Source of the DNA: Luteibacter sp. UNCMF331Sha3.1
GTDB taxonomy: Bacteria > Pseudomonadota > Gammaproteobacteria > Xanthomonadales > Rhodanobacteraceae
Assembly: GCF_900109915.1 (NCBI RefSeq)
Contig: NZ_FOBU01000002.1
Span: 1,443,170-1,507,169, forward strand
Length of the DNA: 64,000 bases
Direction of reading: 5' to 3'
Under the pieces are notes generated by a model that was not told the origin of the DNA, did not search any database, and saw only the letters and a program-made list of their open reading frames with translations. The position numbers and the translations under genes are program-made. Positions 8,011-16,388 of the stretch are shown one piece after another; the first letter of the stretch is position 1; each line of letters starts with the position of its first letter.

Positions 8011-8026
8011 CATAATATACATTATG
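8011..8026. promoter_or_regulatory. AT-rich inverted repeat, possible operator
   Basis: CATAAT-ATAC-ATTATG is a perfect 6-bp inverted repeat with a 4-base spacer, standing out in GC-rich DNA. It lies between two minus-strand genes, upstream of the 7667-7924 gene. It looks like a repressor operator or a promoter core; no regulator is assigned. Confidence 0.35.
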
Positions 8027-8142
8027 CGTAGTGCTAGCAGCTCCGTAGGCGTCACGCTGCCCTTCGGCCTATCGCTTGTCACTCAATGATGTCCACCGTG
8101 ACGTCAATAGTGTCCAAACCTCTTACTACACCCTCACGGCCG

Positions 8143-8667
8143 CTACCGGGATTCCGCCGAGGCACAAGCGACGCCAGGCGTCGCGATCGTCAGAGCCCGC
8201 ACGGACGCGACGAACCCAATCGCGATGAGCGCGACCCGGAACGTGTCCCAGGCCACCCAGCGGGACGTCAGGTCGACTGCCTCGGCGACGGTGGCGGTCG
8301 TCTTGCCGGTCGCAATGGCGTATTGCGCGTTGATCATCGGCCAGAAGATGGTGGGCGTGATGGCCCAGATCAGCACGAAGGCGAACGTACCGAGCAGCAA
8401 CCAGCGGCGCAGAGCGGCAGGTTGCCGCCATGCTGCGATGAGTGCGCTCAGGATCGCTACGGCCATGAGGGCCGACAACGGCTGGAAGAACGCACCGGGT
8501 GTCACCGGATACTTCGGTCCGTAGGGTAACAGGGCGAACGAGCTGGGCGGCGCCGCGCCCCAAGCGCCTGCGACCACGAGAAGATCGAAGAGCTTCGCAC
8601 CGAGGCCGATCCCCCATGCCAGCGTGGATGCCCAGAGGAAGGCCTGCAAGACCCGGATTCGCAACAT
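8143..8667 (-). CDS. Four-helix membrane protein, DUF1772/anthrone-oxygenase-like
   Basis: A 174-residue integral membrane protein with about four hydrophobic helices (roughly 5-30, 55-78, 85-108 and 140-162). The overall pattern fits the DUF1772/anthrone oxygenase-like group of small membrane proteins, whose role in bacteria is unsettled. ATG 8667 was chosen because GGGAG stands 8 bases upstream; an upstream GTG at 8676 lies too close to that site. It stands alone between the low-GC scar and the royal-jelly-family gene. Confidence 0.6.
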   Translation of the reverse strand: MLRIRVLQAFLWASTLAWGIGLGAKLFDLLVVAGAWGAAPPSSFALLPYGPKYPVTPGAFFQPLSALMAVAILSALIAAWRQPAALRRWLLLGTFAFVLIWAITPTIFWPMINAQYAIATGKTTATVAEAVDLTSRWVAWDTFRVALIAIGFVASVRALTIATPGVACASAESR

Positions 8668-9087
8668 CGTTTGCACTCCCGCTCAGAGCCACGCCGGCGC
8701 TGCACAAGTCGATACGCTCGTCGACCGACAGCTCACGGCTGCCGCGTAGGTCGAGTATGGCAAAAGACTGCGCGGTCGTATCGCCCCGTATGCCGGCGAG
8801 CCCATCTGTCACAGAAAGCGGAAAGTGTTTCGTCGTGGTCCTGGTGTTTCTGCCGGCATCGTGCGTCCACAGTGGTGGTCGTGCCAAGGAGCCTCGCATG
8901 TCCCGTCTGAAACGCATCGTTCGAATCGACCTTTCCTTCGTACCACGAGCCCCTGGCGTTTCGTGCCTCCGAAACGCCTTGCGGATGCGTATTCGAGAAG
9001 CAAGGCACTCCTGGCGATAACCAGCCCACCCTTCAGTGTTCACGTCTGAAAACGTCACACCGCCCTTCCCTCCACCGGAGCTCCACG
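8668..9087. other. 420-base intergenic region with a strong hairpin
   Basis: I see no supportable gene here. The one clear element is a perfect 9-bp inverted repeat GGCGTTTCG...CGAAACGCC (8955-8963 and 8970-8978) with a 6-base loop. It could be a terminator-like hairpin, though it has no T-tract, or an operator for the gene starting at 9088. Confidence 0.5.
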
Positions 9088-10215
9088 ATGAAAACGCTGC
9101 TGCTTTCCAGCCTCATTGCCCTTTCCTTCGGCGCGGTTGCCGGCGACGGCCCCAGGCCCGTCGTCGAATCCGTGGCCACGTTCAACGGCGCAATGCCGAC
9201 GGGTGTCACCGTCGCGCCCAACGGGCGGATCTTCGTCAACTATCCGCAGTGGGGCGACAACGCGCCTTTCAACGTCGGCGAATTGAAGAACGGTAAGGTC
9301 ACCGCGTACCCATCGCAGGCCTTCAACACGGCGGACCCCGCCCACGCCGCCCAGACGCTCATCAGCGTGCAGAGTGTCGTGGCCGACGGCGCCAACCGCC
9401 TCTGGATCCTCGACACCGGCGCCCCGGGTTTCGTCGCGCCGATCGCCGGTGGCGCCAAGCTCGTCGCAGTCGACCTCGCCACCGATAAGGTGACCCGGAC
9501 GATCGTTTTCGATAGCTCGGTCGTCCTGCCGACCACCTACGTCAACGACGTGCGCTTCGATCTGCGCGTCGGCAAGGCCGGTGTGGCGTACATCACCGAC
9601 AGCTCGATCAAGGGTCCCGGTGGCCTCATCGTCGTCGACCTCGACACCGGGCACGCCATCCGCCGTCTTTCCGGCCATCCGAGCACGATGCCTGACAAGG
9701 GCTTCGTGCCGGTCATCGAAGGCAATCCGCTGATGAGCCGACCGGCCAAGGGCGAGGCGTCGCCGTGGCTCGTCGCCAGCGACGGGATTGCCATCTCCGC
9801 CGACGGCAAGACGCTGTATTACTGCGCACTGTCGAGCCGCCACCTCTTCGCCGTGCCCACGGCCCTGCTGCGCGACGCATCGGTATCCGAGGCCGACCTT
9901 GAGAAAGCCGTGCGCGACCTCGGCATGAAGGGCGCTTCGGACGGACTCGCCGAGGACGACAAGGGCCGCGTGTACGGCGGCGATTACGAACACAACGGCA
10001 TCCGCCGCTACGCCGACGGCCATTGGGAAACACTCGTGACCGATCCGCGGATCCTCTGGCCCGACACGTTCTCGGTAGGGACGGACGGGTATCTGTACTT
10101 CACCGCTAATCAGCTCTATCGCCAGCCGGGTTTCCACGGGGGCAAGGACGAGCGCAAGCAGCCCTACGAACTGCTTCGCGTGAAGATCGACGCCGGTCCG
10201 GTGTTGCTCAAGTAA
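9088..10215 (+). CDS. Secreted major royal jelly/yellow-family beta-propeller protein
   Basis: A 375-residue protein with a signal peptide (residues 1-18, cleavage near AVAG). The body matches the MRJP/yellow (L-dopachrome tautomerase-related, SMP-30-like) propeller family: GVTVAPNGRIFVNYPQWGD, RLWILDTG, YVNDVRFD, YITDSS, SDGIAISADGKTLYYC and a closing SVGTDGYLYFTANQL. Bacterial members are secreted or periplasmic and mostly uncharacterised; some relatives are sugar lactonases. ATG 9088 follows CCGGAG. It is monocistronic and ends before a GC-rich hairpin shared with the convergent SDR gene. Confidence 0.85.
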   Translation: MKTLLLSSLIALSFGAVAGDGPRPVVESVATFNGAMPTGVTVAPNGRIFVNYPQWGDNAPFNVGELKNGKVTAYPSQAFNTADPAHAAQTLISVQSVVADGANRLWILDTGAPGFVAPIAGGAKLVAVDLATDKVTRTIVFDSSVVLPTTYVNDVRFDLRVGKAGVAYITDSSIKGPGGLIVVDLDTGHAIRRLSGHPSTMPDKGFVPVIEGNPLMSRPAKGEASPWLVASDGIAISADGKTLYYCALSSRHLFAVPTALLRDASVSEADLEKAVRDLGMKGASDGLAEDDKGRVYGGDYEHNGIRRYADGHWETLVTDPRILWPDTFSVGTDGYLYFTANQLYRQPGFHGGKDERKQPYELLRVKIDAGPVLLK

Positions 10216-10246
10216 GTCGATCCGCGCCAGGAATGGTGACACCAGA

Positions 10247-10276
10247 CCGCGCCCCGCCTGTGAGGGCCGGGCGCGG
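10247..10276. terminator. GC-rich hairpin between convergent genes
   Basis: CCGCGCCC (10247-10254) pairs with GGGCGCGG (10269-10276). It lies between the stop codons at 10215 (+) and 10287 (-), so it probably serves as a bidirectional terminator or pause. No T-run follows, so intrinsic termination is uncertain. Confidence 0.45.
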
Positions 10277-10286
10277 AACGTGTGGA

Positions 10287-11138
10287 TCAGTCGGCTGACG
10301 GAAAGTCTGTTCTCGCAGCCGTGTCCTTTTGGGCCTCGACGGCGGCGAGCCGGTCGACGAGAGCTTTCTGGATCATGGCGTAAGCATCGGTGCCGAGCAC
10401 GAGACGCTTGGGCGCGGGGGTCTGGCCGACGCTTTCGATCATCGCCGCGACCATGCGAGCCGGGTCGCCGTTCGGAACGCGGGCAGGATCGTTGAGCACC
10501 TGGCGAATCATCCCGACCGGGGTGTCCTTGTAGGCATCGATCTCCATGCCCATACGTGCACCGGCCGTTGCACGGAACGCAGTGCGCGCCCCGCCCGGCT
10601 CGACAATGGTCACATCGATACCGAAGGAGGCCACCTCGCCATGGAGCGAGTCGAAGAACCCTTCAAGACCCCACTTGCTCGCGTGGTAGAGCGATGCGCC
10701 AGGATGCGTCGCCTGCCCGCCATAGCTCGACACGGCCATGATGCGGCCGCCACCCTGGGCGCGCAGGTGAGGCAGTGCGGCTCGAGTGACGGTGATCGGG
10801 GCGACGAGGTTGGTATCTATCTGATGGGCGACCTCTGTATCGGTGAGGCCCTCCGCGGCACCGAAGAGACCGTATCCCGCGTTGTTCACGATGACGTCGA
10901 TGCGACCGAGCTTCTGGAACGCCATGTCGACGACACGATGTATGGCCTGCGTATCGCTCATCTCGAGCGCCTCGACGTCGAAGCCAGCGTCGTATCGCGC
11001 CTTCAGTTCGGCCACGCGGGTCGTGTCACGGACGGTGCCGAACACGCGGTCGCCTCGCGCGAGGACTTGTGCGGCCATCTCGCGGCCGAGGCCGCTGCTG
11101 ACGCCGGTGATGAACCAGTTGCGATGTGTCACGGCCAA
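10287..11138 (-). CDS. Short-chain dehydrogenase/reductase (classical SDR)
   Basis: A 283-residue NAD(P)-binding oxidoreductase with TGVSSGLG (about 12-19), NNAG (about 85-88), the catalytic Ser in VSSYGG and the YHASK active site. The substrate is unknown; this sequence type is the loosely named oxidoreductase group with an EPGGARTAF segment after the active site. It is transcribed divergently from a TetR-family regulator, and two inverted repeats lie in the 102-base gap. The minus-strand promoter (TTGACT, 18 bases, TATCTT) overlaps one of them. Control by that regulator is therefore likely. Confidence 0.9.
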   Translation of the reverse strand: MAVTHRNWFITGVSSGLGREMAAQVLARGDRVFGTVRDTTRVAELKARYDAGFDVEALEMSDTQAIHRVVDMAFQKLGRIDVIVNNAGYGLFGAAEGLTDTEVAHQIDTNLVAPITVTRAALPHLRAQGGGRIMAVSSYGGQATHPGASLYHASKWGLEGFFDSLHGEVASFGIDVTIVEPGGARTAFRATAGARMGMEIDAYKDTPVGMIRQVLNDPARVPNGDPARMVAAMIESVGQTPAPKRLVLGTDAYAMIQKALVDRLAAVEAQKDTAARTDFPSAD

Positions 11139-11159
11139 CTCCAGGAAAGAAGTAACTAA

Positions 11160-11200
11160 CTAAATGGTTAGCCAAGATAGGGGTCAACTAACCGGTTAGT
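11160..11200. promoter_or_regulatory. Two TetR-type operators in a divergent promoter region
   Basis: Site 1 is the perfect 14-bp palindrome ACTAACCGGTTAGT (11187-11200). Site 2 is a related imperfect copy, CTAAATGGTTAG (11160-11171), with centres 28 bases apart. Site 1 sits within the SDR promoter (TTGACT ending just outside it, then TATCTT) and just upstream of the TetR gene's possible -10 (TAGGAT, 11208-11213). Binding by the product of the adjacent TetR gene is inferred. Confidence 0.65.
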
Positions 11201-11240
11201 CAAGTGCTAGGATGGCACCCATCTTTTCAGGAGTCTGGGT

Positions 11241-11819
11241 ATGAGAAACGCGGAGGCGTCGAAGGAACGCATCCTGGAGGCCGCCATGGAGGAGTTCTCG
11301 GCCCATGGGATCGCCGGCGCGCGCGTCGATCGCATCGCGACGGCCGCCGGGTGTAACAAGAACCTCATCTATATCTATTTCGAGAGCAAGGAGAAGCTCT
11401 TCACGACGGTCCTCTCGCATTACCTCGTGCCGGCGTACGAGCACCTTAAGTTCACGCCGGAAGATCTTTCGGGGTATGCCGGACGGGTCTTCGACTTCTC
11501 CGTCGCAAACCCGGCGCTCATGCGCCTGCTCGTCTGGTTCACCCTCGAGCAGAAGGCCGACGAGCCAACGGAGCGCGATAACGCGCATACCGAGAAGGTC
11601 CGTGCACTGGCGTCCGCCCGCAAGGCAGGCCTTATTGGTGACGGCTTTTCTCCGGATTTTCTTCTTTCCATGGTAATGACGCTTGCGACCATGGGCACGG
11701 CAGCGAGCCCGTTGGGCCCCGCGCCCGTGTCGGGAAAGAAGCGGGACGCGTTGCGCAAGGAGGTCATGGCTGCCGTCTCCACCCTTGCGCACGCCACCCT
11801 CGCCTCGGCTCGTCGATAG
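11241..11819 (+). CDS. TetR-family transcriptional regulator
   Basis: A 192-residue protein with an N-terminal TetR helix-turn-helix at about residues 8-50 (ILEAAMEEFSAHGIAGARVD, then CNKNLIYIYFESKEKLF). A ligand-binding helical domain follows, with the TetR_C_7/AcrR-like FDF...NPALMRLL pattern. ATG 11241 follows AGGAG at 7 bases. It is divergent from the SDR gene, and the shared intergenic operators imply autoregulation and control of that enzyme. Confidence 0.9.
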   Translation: MRNAEASKERILEAAMEEFSAHGIAGARVDRIATAAGCNKNLIYIYFESKEKLFTTVLSHYLVPAYEHLKFTPEDLSGYAGRVFDFSVANPALMRLLVWFTLEQKADEPTERDNAHTEKVRALASARKAGLIGDGFSPDFLLSMVMTLATMGTAASPLGPAPVSGKKRDALRKEVMAAVSTLAHATLASARR

Positions 11820-11886
11820 CATCCGTCGCTTGCCGATACCCGACGTGCCGTAAGACGGGGCGCCGCATCACGCAGCGCCTCGTCGT

Positions 11887-12459
11887 TCAGCGCATCTTGA
11901 TACCGTCGAGAAACAGATCGATCAGGTGCGTCACCCGCGACTTCACCGGGCCGCCCTGCTCCACCGCAAGCGATGCGGCCGTGATCACGTAGAGCAGGTC
12001 GTCGAACGACACGTTCTTCGCGACGGCCCTGGCTTTCTGCGCGCGCTGCAGCAATCGCCTCCCCTCCTCGGCCCCTGCGTAGCATCCCGTGGTGTGACTC
12101 TTGAGCATGGTGCCGAACAGCACGGCCAGTCCCTGATAGTGACTCGCGTGCGTCGCGAGTTCGACCATGAATGCACGAAGCGACATGCCGGGATCCAGGA
12201 CGTCGTCGCGCTTTCGGCTGTTGGCGGCGAGCGCGAGCAGCCGTTCGTCGCAGAGCGCGCCGAGCAGCGCATCGCGCGTGGGGAATCGGCGGTAGAGGGT
12301 ACCGATACCGACCTTCGCGCGTTTCGCGACGTCTTCGAGCGACGCGTCCGCGCCGCGTTCCAGGAATACCTCGTCTGCCGCCGCCAGAATGCGCTCGCGG
12401 TTACGCAGCGCGTCGGCGCGCAGCGGTGTCTCGTCGATCGGCGGGGAGGATTCGGTCAT
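11887..12459 (-). CDS. TetR-family transcriptional regulator
   Basis: A 190-residue protein from ATG 12459. The HTH is clear (NRERILAAADEVFLERGADA, then KVGIGTLYRRFPTRDALLGA). The C-terminal domain resembles that of regulators controlling SDR-type oxidoreductases. The frame is open to 12519, but a longer start would run into the promoter/operator of the divergent SDR gene, so 12459 is preferred; its ribosome site is weak. Divergent organisation with the SDR at 12537 suggests local repression. Confidence 0.88.
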   Translation of the reverse strand: MTESSPPIDETPLRADALRNRERILAAADEVFLERGADASLEDVAKRAKVGIGTLYRRFPTRDALLGALCDERLLALAANSRKRDDVLDPGMSLRAFMVELATHASHYQGLAVLFGTMLKSHTTGCYAGAEEGRRLLQRAQKARAVAKNVSFDDLLYVITAASLAVEQGGPVKSRVTHLIDLFLDGIKMR

Positions 12460-12471
12460 CGAAGGTCTCGG

Positions 12472-12508
12472 TTGCAAAGCGGATGATGCCTCCATATAGT
12501 AAATGGAG
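12472..12508 (+). promoter_or_regulatory. Promoter and TetR-type operator for the SDR gene
   Basis: -35 TTGCAA (12472-12477), a 17-base spacer, -10 TATAGT (12495-12500). The inverted repeat CTCCAT-N7-ATGGAG (12490-12508) spans the -10 and the start region, and a further CTCC half-site follows at 12514-12517. Occupancy by the divergent TetR protein would block this promoter. Confidence 0.6.
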
Positions 12509-12536
12509 CAAACCTCCACTTATACGAAGGGCAGTC

Positions 12537-13286
12537 ATGAACAAGCGTTTCGAAGGCAAGATCGTCGCCATCACCGGCGGTAGCGAAGGCATCGGCTTCG
12601 CCACGGCGAAGGCATTCATCGCGGAAGGCGCTCGCGTGTACATCACCGGCCGGCGGCAGGATCGGCTGGATGCCGCGGTCGCGGAACTCGGCCCCGCCGC
12701 CGTTGGCGTTCCGGGCGATGTGGCGAACACCGGCGACCTCGATCGCCTTTACGCCCGCATTCGTGAGGATCACGGCAAGCTGGATGTCCTCTTCGCGAAC
12801 GCGGGCGTCGCGGACTCCGACGCGCTTCCTCTCGGCGATATCACCGAGCAGGACTTCGACCGGATCTTCGGCGTGAACGTCCGCGGCCTGCTCTTCACCG
12901 TGAACAAGGCCCTGCCCTTGTTGTCGGCGGGCGGCGCGGTGGTACTGAACGGTTCCGTCGCTGGCAGCAAGGGGTTTCCGGGGCAGTCGCTCTACAACGC
13001 GACCAAGGCGGCCGTGCGCTCGTTCGCCCGTAGCTGGACGGCCGACCTGAAAGACCGTGGCATCCGCGTCAACGTCGTCGCACCCGGTGGCACGGATACG
13101 CAGCTGATGCGCGGCTACCTCGAGATCCGGCCGGGCGCCGACGAGATGCTCAACCAGATGGTGCCGCTAGGCCGCCTGGGCCGCACGGAAGAAGTCGCGG
13201 ACGCCGTGCTCTTCCTCGCGTCGGATCAGAGCAGCTACATCGCGGGCGCCGAGCTCGTCGTCGACGGCGGCCTCGCCGCCATCTGA
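12537..13286 (+). CDS. Short-chain dehydrogenase/reductase (classical SDR)
   Basis: A 249-residue NAD(P)-dependent oxidoreductase with TGGSEGIG, NAGVAD, a catalytic Ser in NGSVAGSKG and the YNATK site (YNATKAAVRSF). The C-terminus has the usual FLASDQSSYIAGAELVVDGG. The substrate is unknown. ATG 12537 follows GAAGG. It is monocistronic, controlled from the divergent promoter/operator, and convergent with arsC. Confidence 0.92.
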   Translation: MNKRFEGKIVAITGGSEGIGFATAKAFIAEGARVYITGRRQDRLDAAVAELGPAAVGVPGDVANTGDLDRLYARIREDHGKLDVLFANAGVADSDALPLGDITEQDFDRIFGVNVRGLLFTVNKALPLLSAGGAVVLNGSVAGSKGFPGQSLYNATKAAVRSFARSWTADLKDRGIRVNVVAPGGTDTQLMRGYLEIRPGADEMLNQMVPLGRLGRTEEVADAVLFLASDQSSYIAGAELVVDGGLAAI

Positions 13287-13337
13287 ACCCGCAGCACCAT
13301 GCTGCCCGTCACGGGCGGCATGCGCACAGGTGGGAAT

Positions 13338-13736
13338 TCACCCCCCGACGATCTCGCCATCTTCCTTGGTGAAGGGCCCGGGCAACGGCGGAATGATCTC
13401 GAGTACCCGCTCCGAAGGCCGGCAAAGGCGCGTGCCGCGCTCGGTGACGACGAAGGGTCGGTTGATCAGGATCGGATGCGTCAGCATGGCGTCGACGATC
13501 GCCGCGTCGTCGACGGATGGATCGTCCAGACCGAGCTCCTGATACGGCGTGCCCTTCTGTCGGACGGCCTGTCGCGGCGTCAGGCCCGCGTCGGCTAGCA
13601 GGCGCAGAAGCGTGGCGCGATCGGGCGGTGTCTTGAGGTACTCGACGACGGTGGGCTCGATGCCCGCGTGACGCAGGATCGCCAGCGTGTTGCGCGACGT
13701 GCCGCAGTCGGGGTTGTGGTAGATCGTGGCGTGCAT
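13338..13736 (-). CDS. arsC: Arsenate reductase (glutaredoxin-coupled)
   Basis: A 132-residue protein of the ArsC/Spx thioredoxin-fold family with the active-site NPDCGTSRNT; Cys11 is the arsenate-attacking cysteine. It also has the conserved PILINRPFV segment and a C-terminal arginine cluster (RPSERV). It reduces arsenate to arsenite using glutathione/glutaredoxin. It lies 34 bases downstream of arsH on the same strand and follows AGAGG. Confidence 0.95.
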   Translation of the reverse strand: MHATIYHNPDCGTSRNTLAILRHAGIEPTVVEYLKTPPDRATLLRLLADAGLTPRQAVRQKGTPYQELGLDDPSVDDAAIVDAMLTHPILINRPFVVTERGTRLCRPSERVLEIIPPLPGPFTKEDGEIVGG

Positions 13737-13770
13737 GGCCGGAACCTCTGGGTGCAGGTGAAGGAGACGA

Positions 13771-14508
13771 CTATGGTGAGCGCGCGACTGTTGGCTCGAC
13801 CACCGCCGCCGCCTCGGCCAACGCGCGCGCTTCGGCAGCGCCCTTGCGTTCGCTGTACCGGTCGACCAGGTAATCGCTCCGCCCGCGCACCAGCAGCGTG
13901 AACTTCATGAGCTCTTCCATCACGTCCACCACGCGGTCGTAGAACGGCGACGGCTTCATGCGGCCATCGTCGTCGAATTCGTTCCGCGCCCGGGCGACGG
14001 AGGACTGGTTGGGGATCGTCACCATGCGCATCCAGCGACCCAGCACCCGCAGCGCATTGACGACGTTGAACGACTGCGAGCCACCGCAAACCTGCATCAC
14101 CGCAAGTGTGCGGCCTTGCGTCGGACGAACGCCGCCGTCTTCCAGAGGCAGCCAGTCGATCTGGTTCTTGAACACGCCCGTCATCGTGCCATGTCGCTCG
14201 GGGCTCACCCAGACCTGCCCTTCCGACCAGAGCGAGAGCGTCCGCAGTTCCTGCACCTTCGGATGATCGCCTGGCACGCTGTCGAGCGGCGGCAAGCCCG
14301 CCGGGTCGAACACGCGTGTTTCAGCGCCCAGATGACGGAGGATGCGCTCGGCTTCGAAGGCGAGCTTGCGGCTGTAGGACTGCGGACGCAACGAGCCGTA
14401 CAGGATAAGGATGCGCGGCGGATGACCGCCGTCGCCGTCATCGGTGAGGCGATCCCACGCGGGATGCGGAAGGTCGCCGGTCAGGTGGGGAAGATCGACA
14501 GGGGACAC
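13771..14508 (-). CDS. arsH: NADPH-dependent FMN reductase ArsH
   Basis: A 245-residue flavodoxin-fold protein. The FMN phosphate loop [13 protein letters not shown], the [11 protein letters not shown] segment, the DWLPL motif and [10 protein letters not shown] are all ArsH hallmarks. ArsH oxidises methylarsenite to methylarsenate and also reduces quinones and dyes. It starts at GTG 14508 after GGAGA. It is the first gene of the minus-strand arm of the ars locus, divergent from arsB. Confidence 0.95.
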   Translation of the reverse strand: MSPVDLPHLTGDLPHPAWDRLTDDGDGGHPPRILILYGSLRPQSYSRKLAFEAERILRHLGAETRVFDPAGLPPLDSVPGDHPKVQELRTLSLWSEGQVWVSPERHGTMTGVFKNQIDWLPLEDGGVRPTQGRTLAVMQVCGGSQSFNVVNALRVLGRWMRMVTIPNQSSVARARNEFDDDGRMKPSPFYDRVVDVMEELMKFTLLVRGRSDYLVDRYSERKGAAEARALAEAAAVVEPTVARSP

Positions 14509-14537
14509 GGTGTCTCCGCGGGTTGCTTGTCTGCAAC

Positions 14538-14560
14538 GATTCTATCATTCTAGAAATATG
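14538..14560. promoter_or_regulatory. AT-rich ars intergenic core, possible ArsR operator
   Basis: In the 99-base gap between arsH and arsB this is the only AT-rich stretch, built around the palindrome TTCTAGAA (14548-14555) with flanking TCTATCA and ATATGG. Its position suits a shared promoter/ArsR operator, but I cannot match it to a defined ArsR site. Confidence 0.3.
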
Positions 14561-14607
14561 GAAACAAAGGCCGTCCCCTCGTCATTGTCGGGCTATCGAA
14601 GGCTCTC

Positions 14608-15894
14608 ATGATCGTCGCGCTCGCACTTTTCGTCATCACGCTCATCCTCGTCATCTGGCAGCCTCGCGGACTGGGCATCGGCTGGAGCGCCATGGCCGGT
14701 GCGGTCGCGGCCCTGTGCCTGGGCGTGATCCACCTCGACGACATTCCCGTGGTGTGGCACATCGTCTGGAACGCGACGGCCACCTTCATCGCGGTGATCG
14801 TCATCAGCCTGTTGCTGGACGAGGCCGGTTTCTTCGAATGGGCGGCGCTCCACGTCGCCCGATGGGGAGGCGGTCGTGGTCGCCACCTCTTCGCGCTCAT
14901 CGTGCAGCTGGGTGCCGCGGTCGCTGCGCTTTTCGCCAACGATGGTGCCGCCCTGATCCTCACGCCGATCGTCATGGCCATGTTGCTCGCGCTGGGTTTC
15001 GGGCCAGCGACCACGCTGGCGTTCGTCATGGCCGCGGGCTTCATCGCCGACATGTCGAGCCTGCCGCTCGTGGTGTCCAACCTAGTCAATATCGTCTCCG
15101 CCGACTTCTTCGGCATCGGCTTCGGCGCGTACGCCGCCATCATGGTTCCCGTCACGCTGATCGCCGTTGCCGCGACGCTGGGCGCGCTGCTGATGTATTT
15201 CCGGCGCGATATTCCGCGCGCCTATGACATCGCCTTGCTGAAATCGCCTGCCACGGCCATTCGGGATCGGGCCACCTTCAACGTCGGTTGGGCCGTGCTG
15301 GCCTTTCTGCTGCTCGGCTTCTTCGGCCTCGATCGTCTCGGGGTGCCCGTCAGCGCGGTCGCGGCGGCAGGCGCCGTCGTGCTGATCCTCGTTGCCGCTC
15401 GCGGACATCGCATCGATACACGCAAGGTATTGAGGGACGCTCCCTGGCAGATCGTGCTGTTTTCGCTCGGCATGTACCTGGTCGTGTACGGCCTGCGCAA
15501 TGCGGGGCTGACGCATCACCTCTCCGCACTGCTCGACCGATTCGCCGCATACGGCGTCTGGGGCGCCGCCCTGGGCACCGGCTTCCTGAGCGCCATCCTG
15601 TCGTCGATCATGAACAACATGCCGACCGTGCTCGTTGGCGCACTCTCGATCGACGGCACCACGGCGACCGGCGCCGTCAAGGAAGCGATGGTTTACGCCA
15701 ATGTCATCGGCTGCGACCTGGGTCCAAAGATCACCCCCATCGGTTCGCTGGCGACGCTGCTGTGGCTGCACGTGCTCGGGCGCAAAGGCATGACGATCAC
15801 CTGGGGCTATTACTTCAGGGTGGGAATCACCCTCACCCTCCCGATCCTCGCGATCACGCTCGCCGCTCTCGCGCTGCGCCTTTCCATTCACTGA
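14608..15894 (+). CDS. arsB: Arsenite efflux permease ArsB
   Basis: A 428-residue polytopic protein with about 12 hydrophobic segments. It has ArsB/NhaD-superfamily landmarks: [15 protein letters not shown] in the first half and [15 protein letters not shown] in the second, plus [15 protein letters not shown]. It exports arsenite/antimonite using the proton-motive force. It begins after AAGG and is followed 45 bases later by arsR, the reverse of the common arsR-first order. Confidence 0.95.
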   Translation: MIVALALFVITLILVIWQPRGLGIGWSAMAGAVAALCLGVIHLDDIPVVWHIVWNATATFIAVIVISLLLDEAGFFEWAALHVARWGGGRGRHLFALIVQLGAAVAALFANDGAALILTPIVMAMLLALGFGPATTLAFVMAAGFIADMSSLPLVVSNLVNIVSADFFGIGFGAYAAIMVPVTLIAVAATLGALLMYFRRDIPRAYDIALLKSPATAIRDRATFNVGWAVLAFLLLGFFGLDRLGVPVSAVAAAGAVVLILVAARGHRIDTRKVLRDAPWQIVLFSLGMYLVVYGLRNAGLTHHLSALLDRFAAYGVWGAALGTGFLSAILSSIMNNMPTVLVGALSIDGTTATGAVKEAMVYANVIGCDLGPKITPIGSLATLLWLHVLGRKGMTITWGYYFRVGITLTLPILAITLAALALRLSIH

Positions 15895-15939
15895 AGGTCG
15901 GTTTGTTACACTGGCATCCAGCCCGCTGTAACCGCATCC

Positions 15940-16314
15940 ATGAAGACTGGCGACGCCATCAAGGTCCTTTCGGCCCTCGCGCAGGAATCTCGCCTGGCGA
16001 TCTTCCGGCTTCTCATCGAGCAGGGACCGGAAGGATTGCCCGTGGGCGTCATCGGTGAACGGTTGGGCCTCGCCAGCGCCACGCTGTCGTTTCATCTGAA
16101 GGAACTGCTGCACGCGGGCCTGGTTACCAGCCGCCAGAGCGGACGGTTCATCTATTACGCGCCGGTCATCGCCGCAGTGAACGGGCTGGTCGACTACCTC
16201 ACCGAAAACTGCTGCGCCGCCAGCGGCGGCAGCTGCGCGCCGGTGGTGGCGGCCAGACGCACGGATGCCAGGCGGGGGCAGGCGACGAAACCGACACGCG
16301 CAAAAGCCTCCTGA
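15940..16314 (+). CDS. arsR: ArsR/SmtB-family metalloregulator
   Basis: A 124-residue winged-helix repressor (ALAQESRLAIFRLL, LASATLSFHLKELLHAGLV, then the wing GRFIYYAP). The arsenite-binding cysteines are C-terminal (ENCCAASGGSC), as in the ArsR class that binds As(III) near the C-terminal dimer helix. It should repress the ars arms until arsenite binds. There is no clear ribosome site before ATG 15940. It is the last ars gene; the USP island starts immediately downstream. Confidence 0.93.
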   Translation: MKTGDAIKVLSALAQESRLAIFRLLIEQGPEGLPVGVIGERLGLASATLSFHLKELLHAGLVTSRQSGRFIYYAPVIAAVNGLVDYLTENCCAASGGSCAPVVAARRTDARRGQATKPTRAKAS

Positions 16315-16326
16315 CCGCGGCGAGGC

Positions 16327-16340
16327 TTGATCGACGTCAA
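16327..16340 (+). promoter_or_regulatory. FNR-like box 1 (TTGATCGACGTCAA)
   Basis: TTGA-N6-TCAA palindrome centred 55.5 bases upstream of the USP start at 16389. This matches an activator site at about -41.5 with a short leader. First of nine such boxes in the island. Confidence 0.7.
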
Positions 16341-16388
16341 CATGGCGCGGCATCGGTGGTGAAGCATGGCTTCGGAAGCCCTGCGGAC

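Noticed and set aside
8126-9058. 310-residue minus-strand ORF
   Set aside because: It runs through the intergenic region and the DUF1772-like gene in a different frame, and shows no domain or ribosome site.
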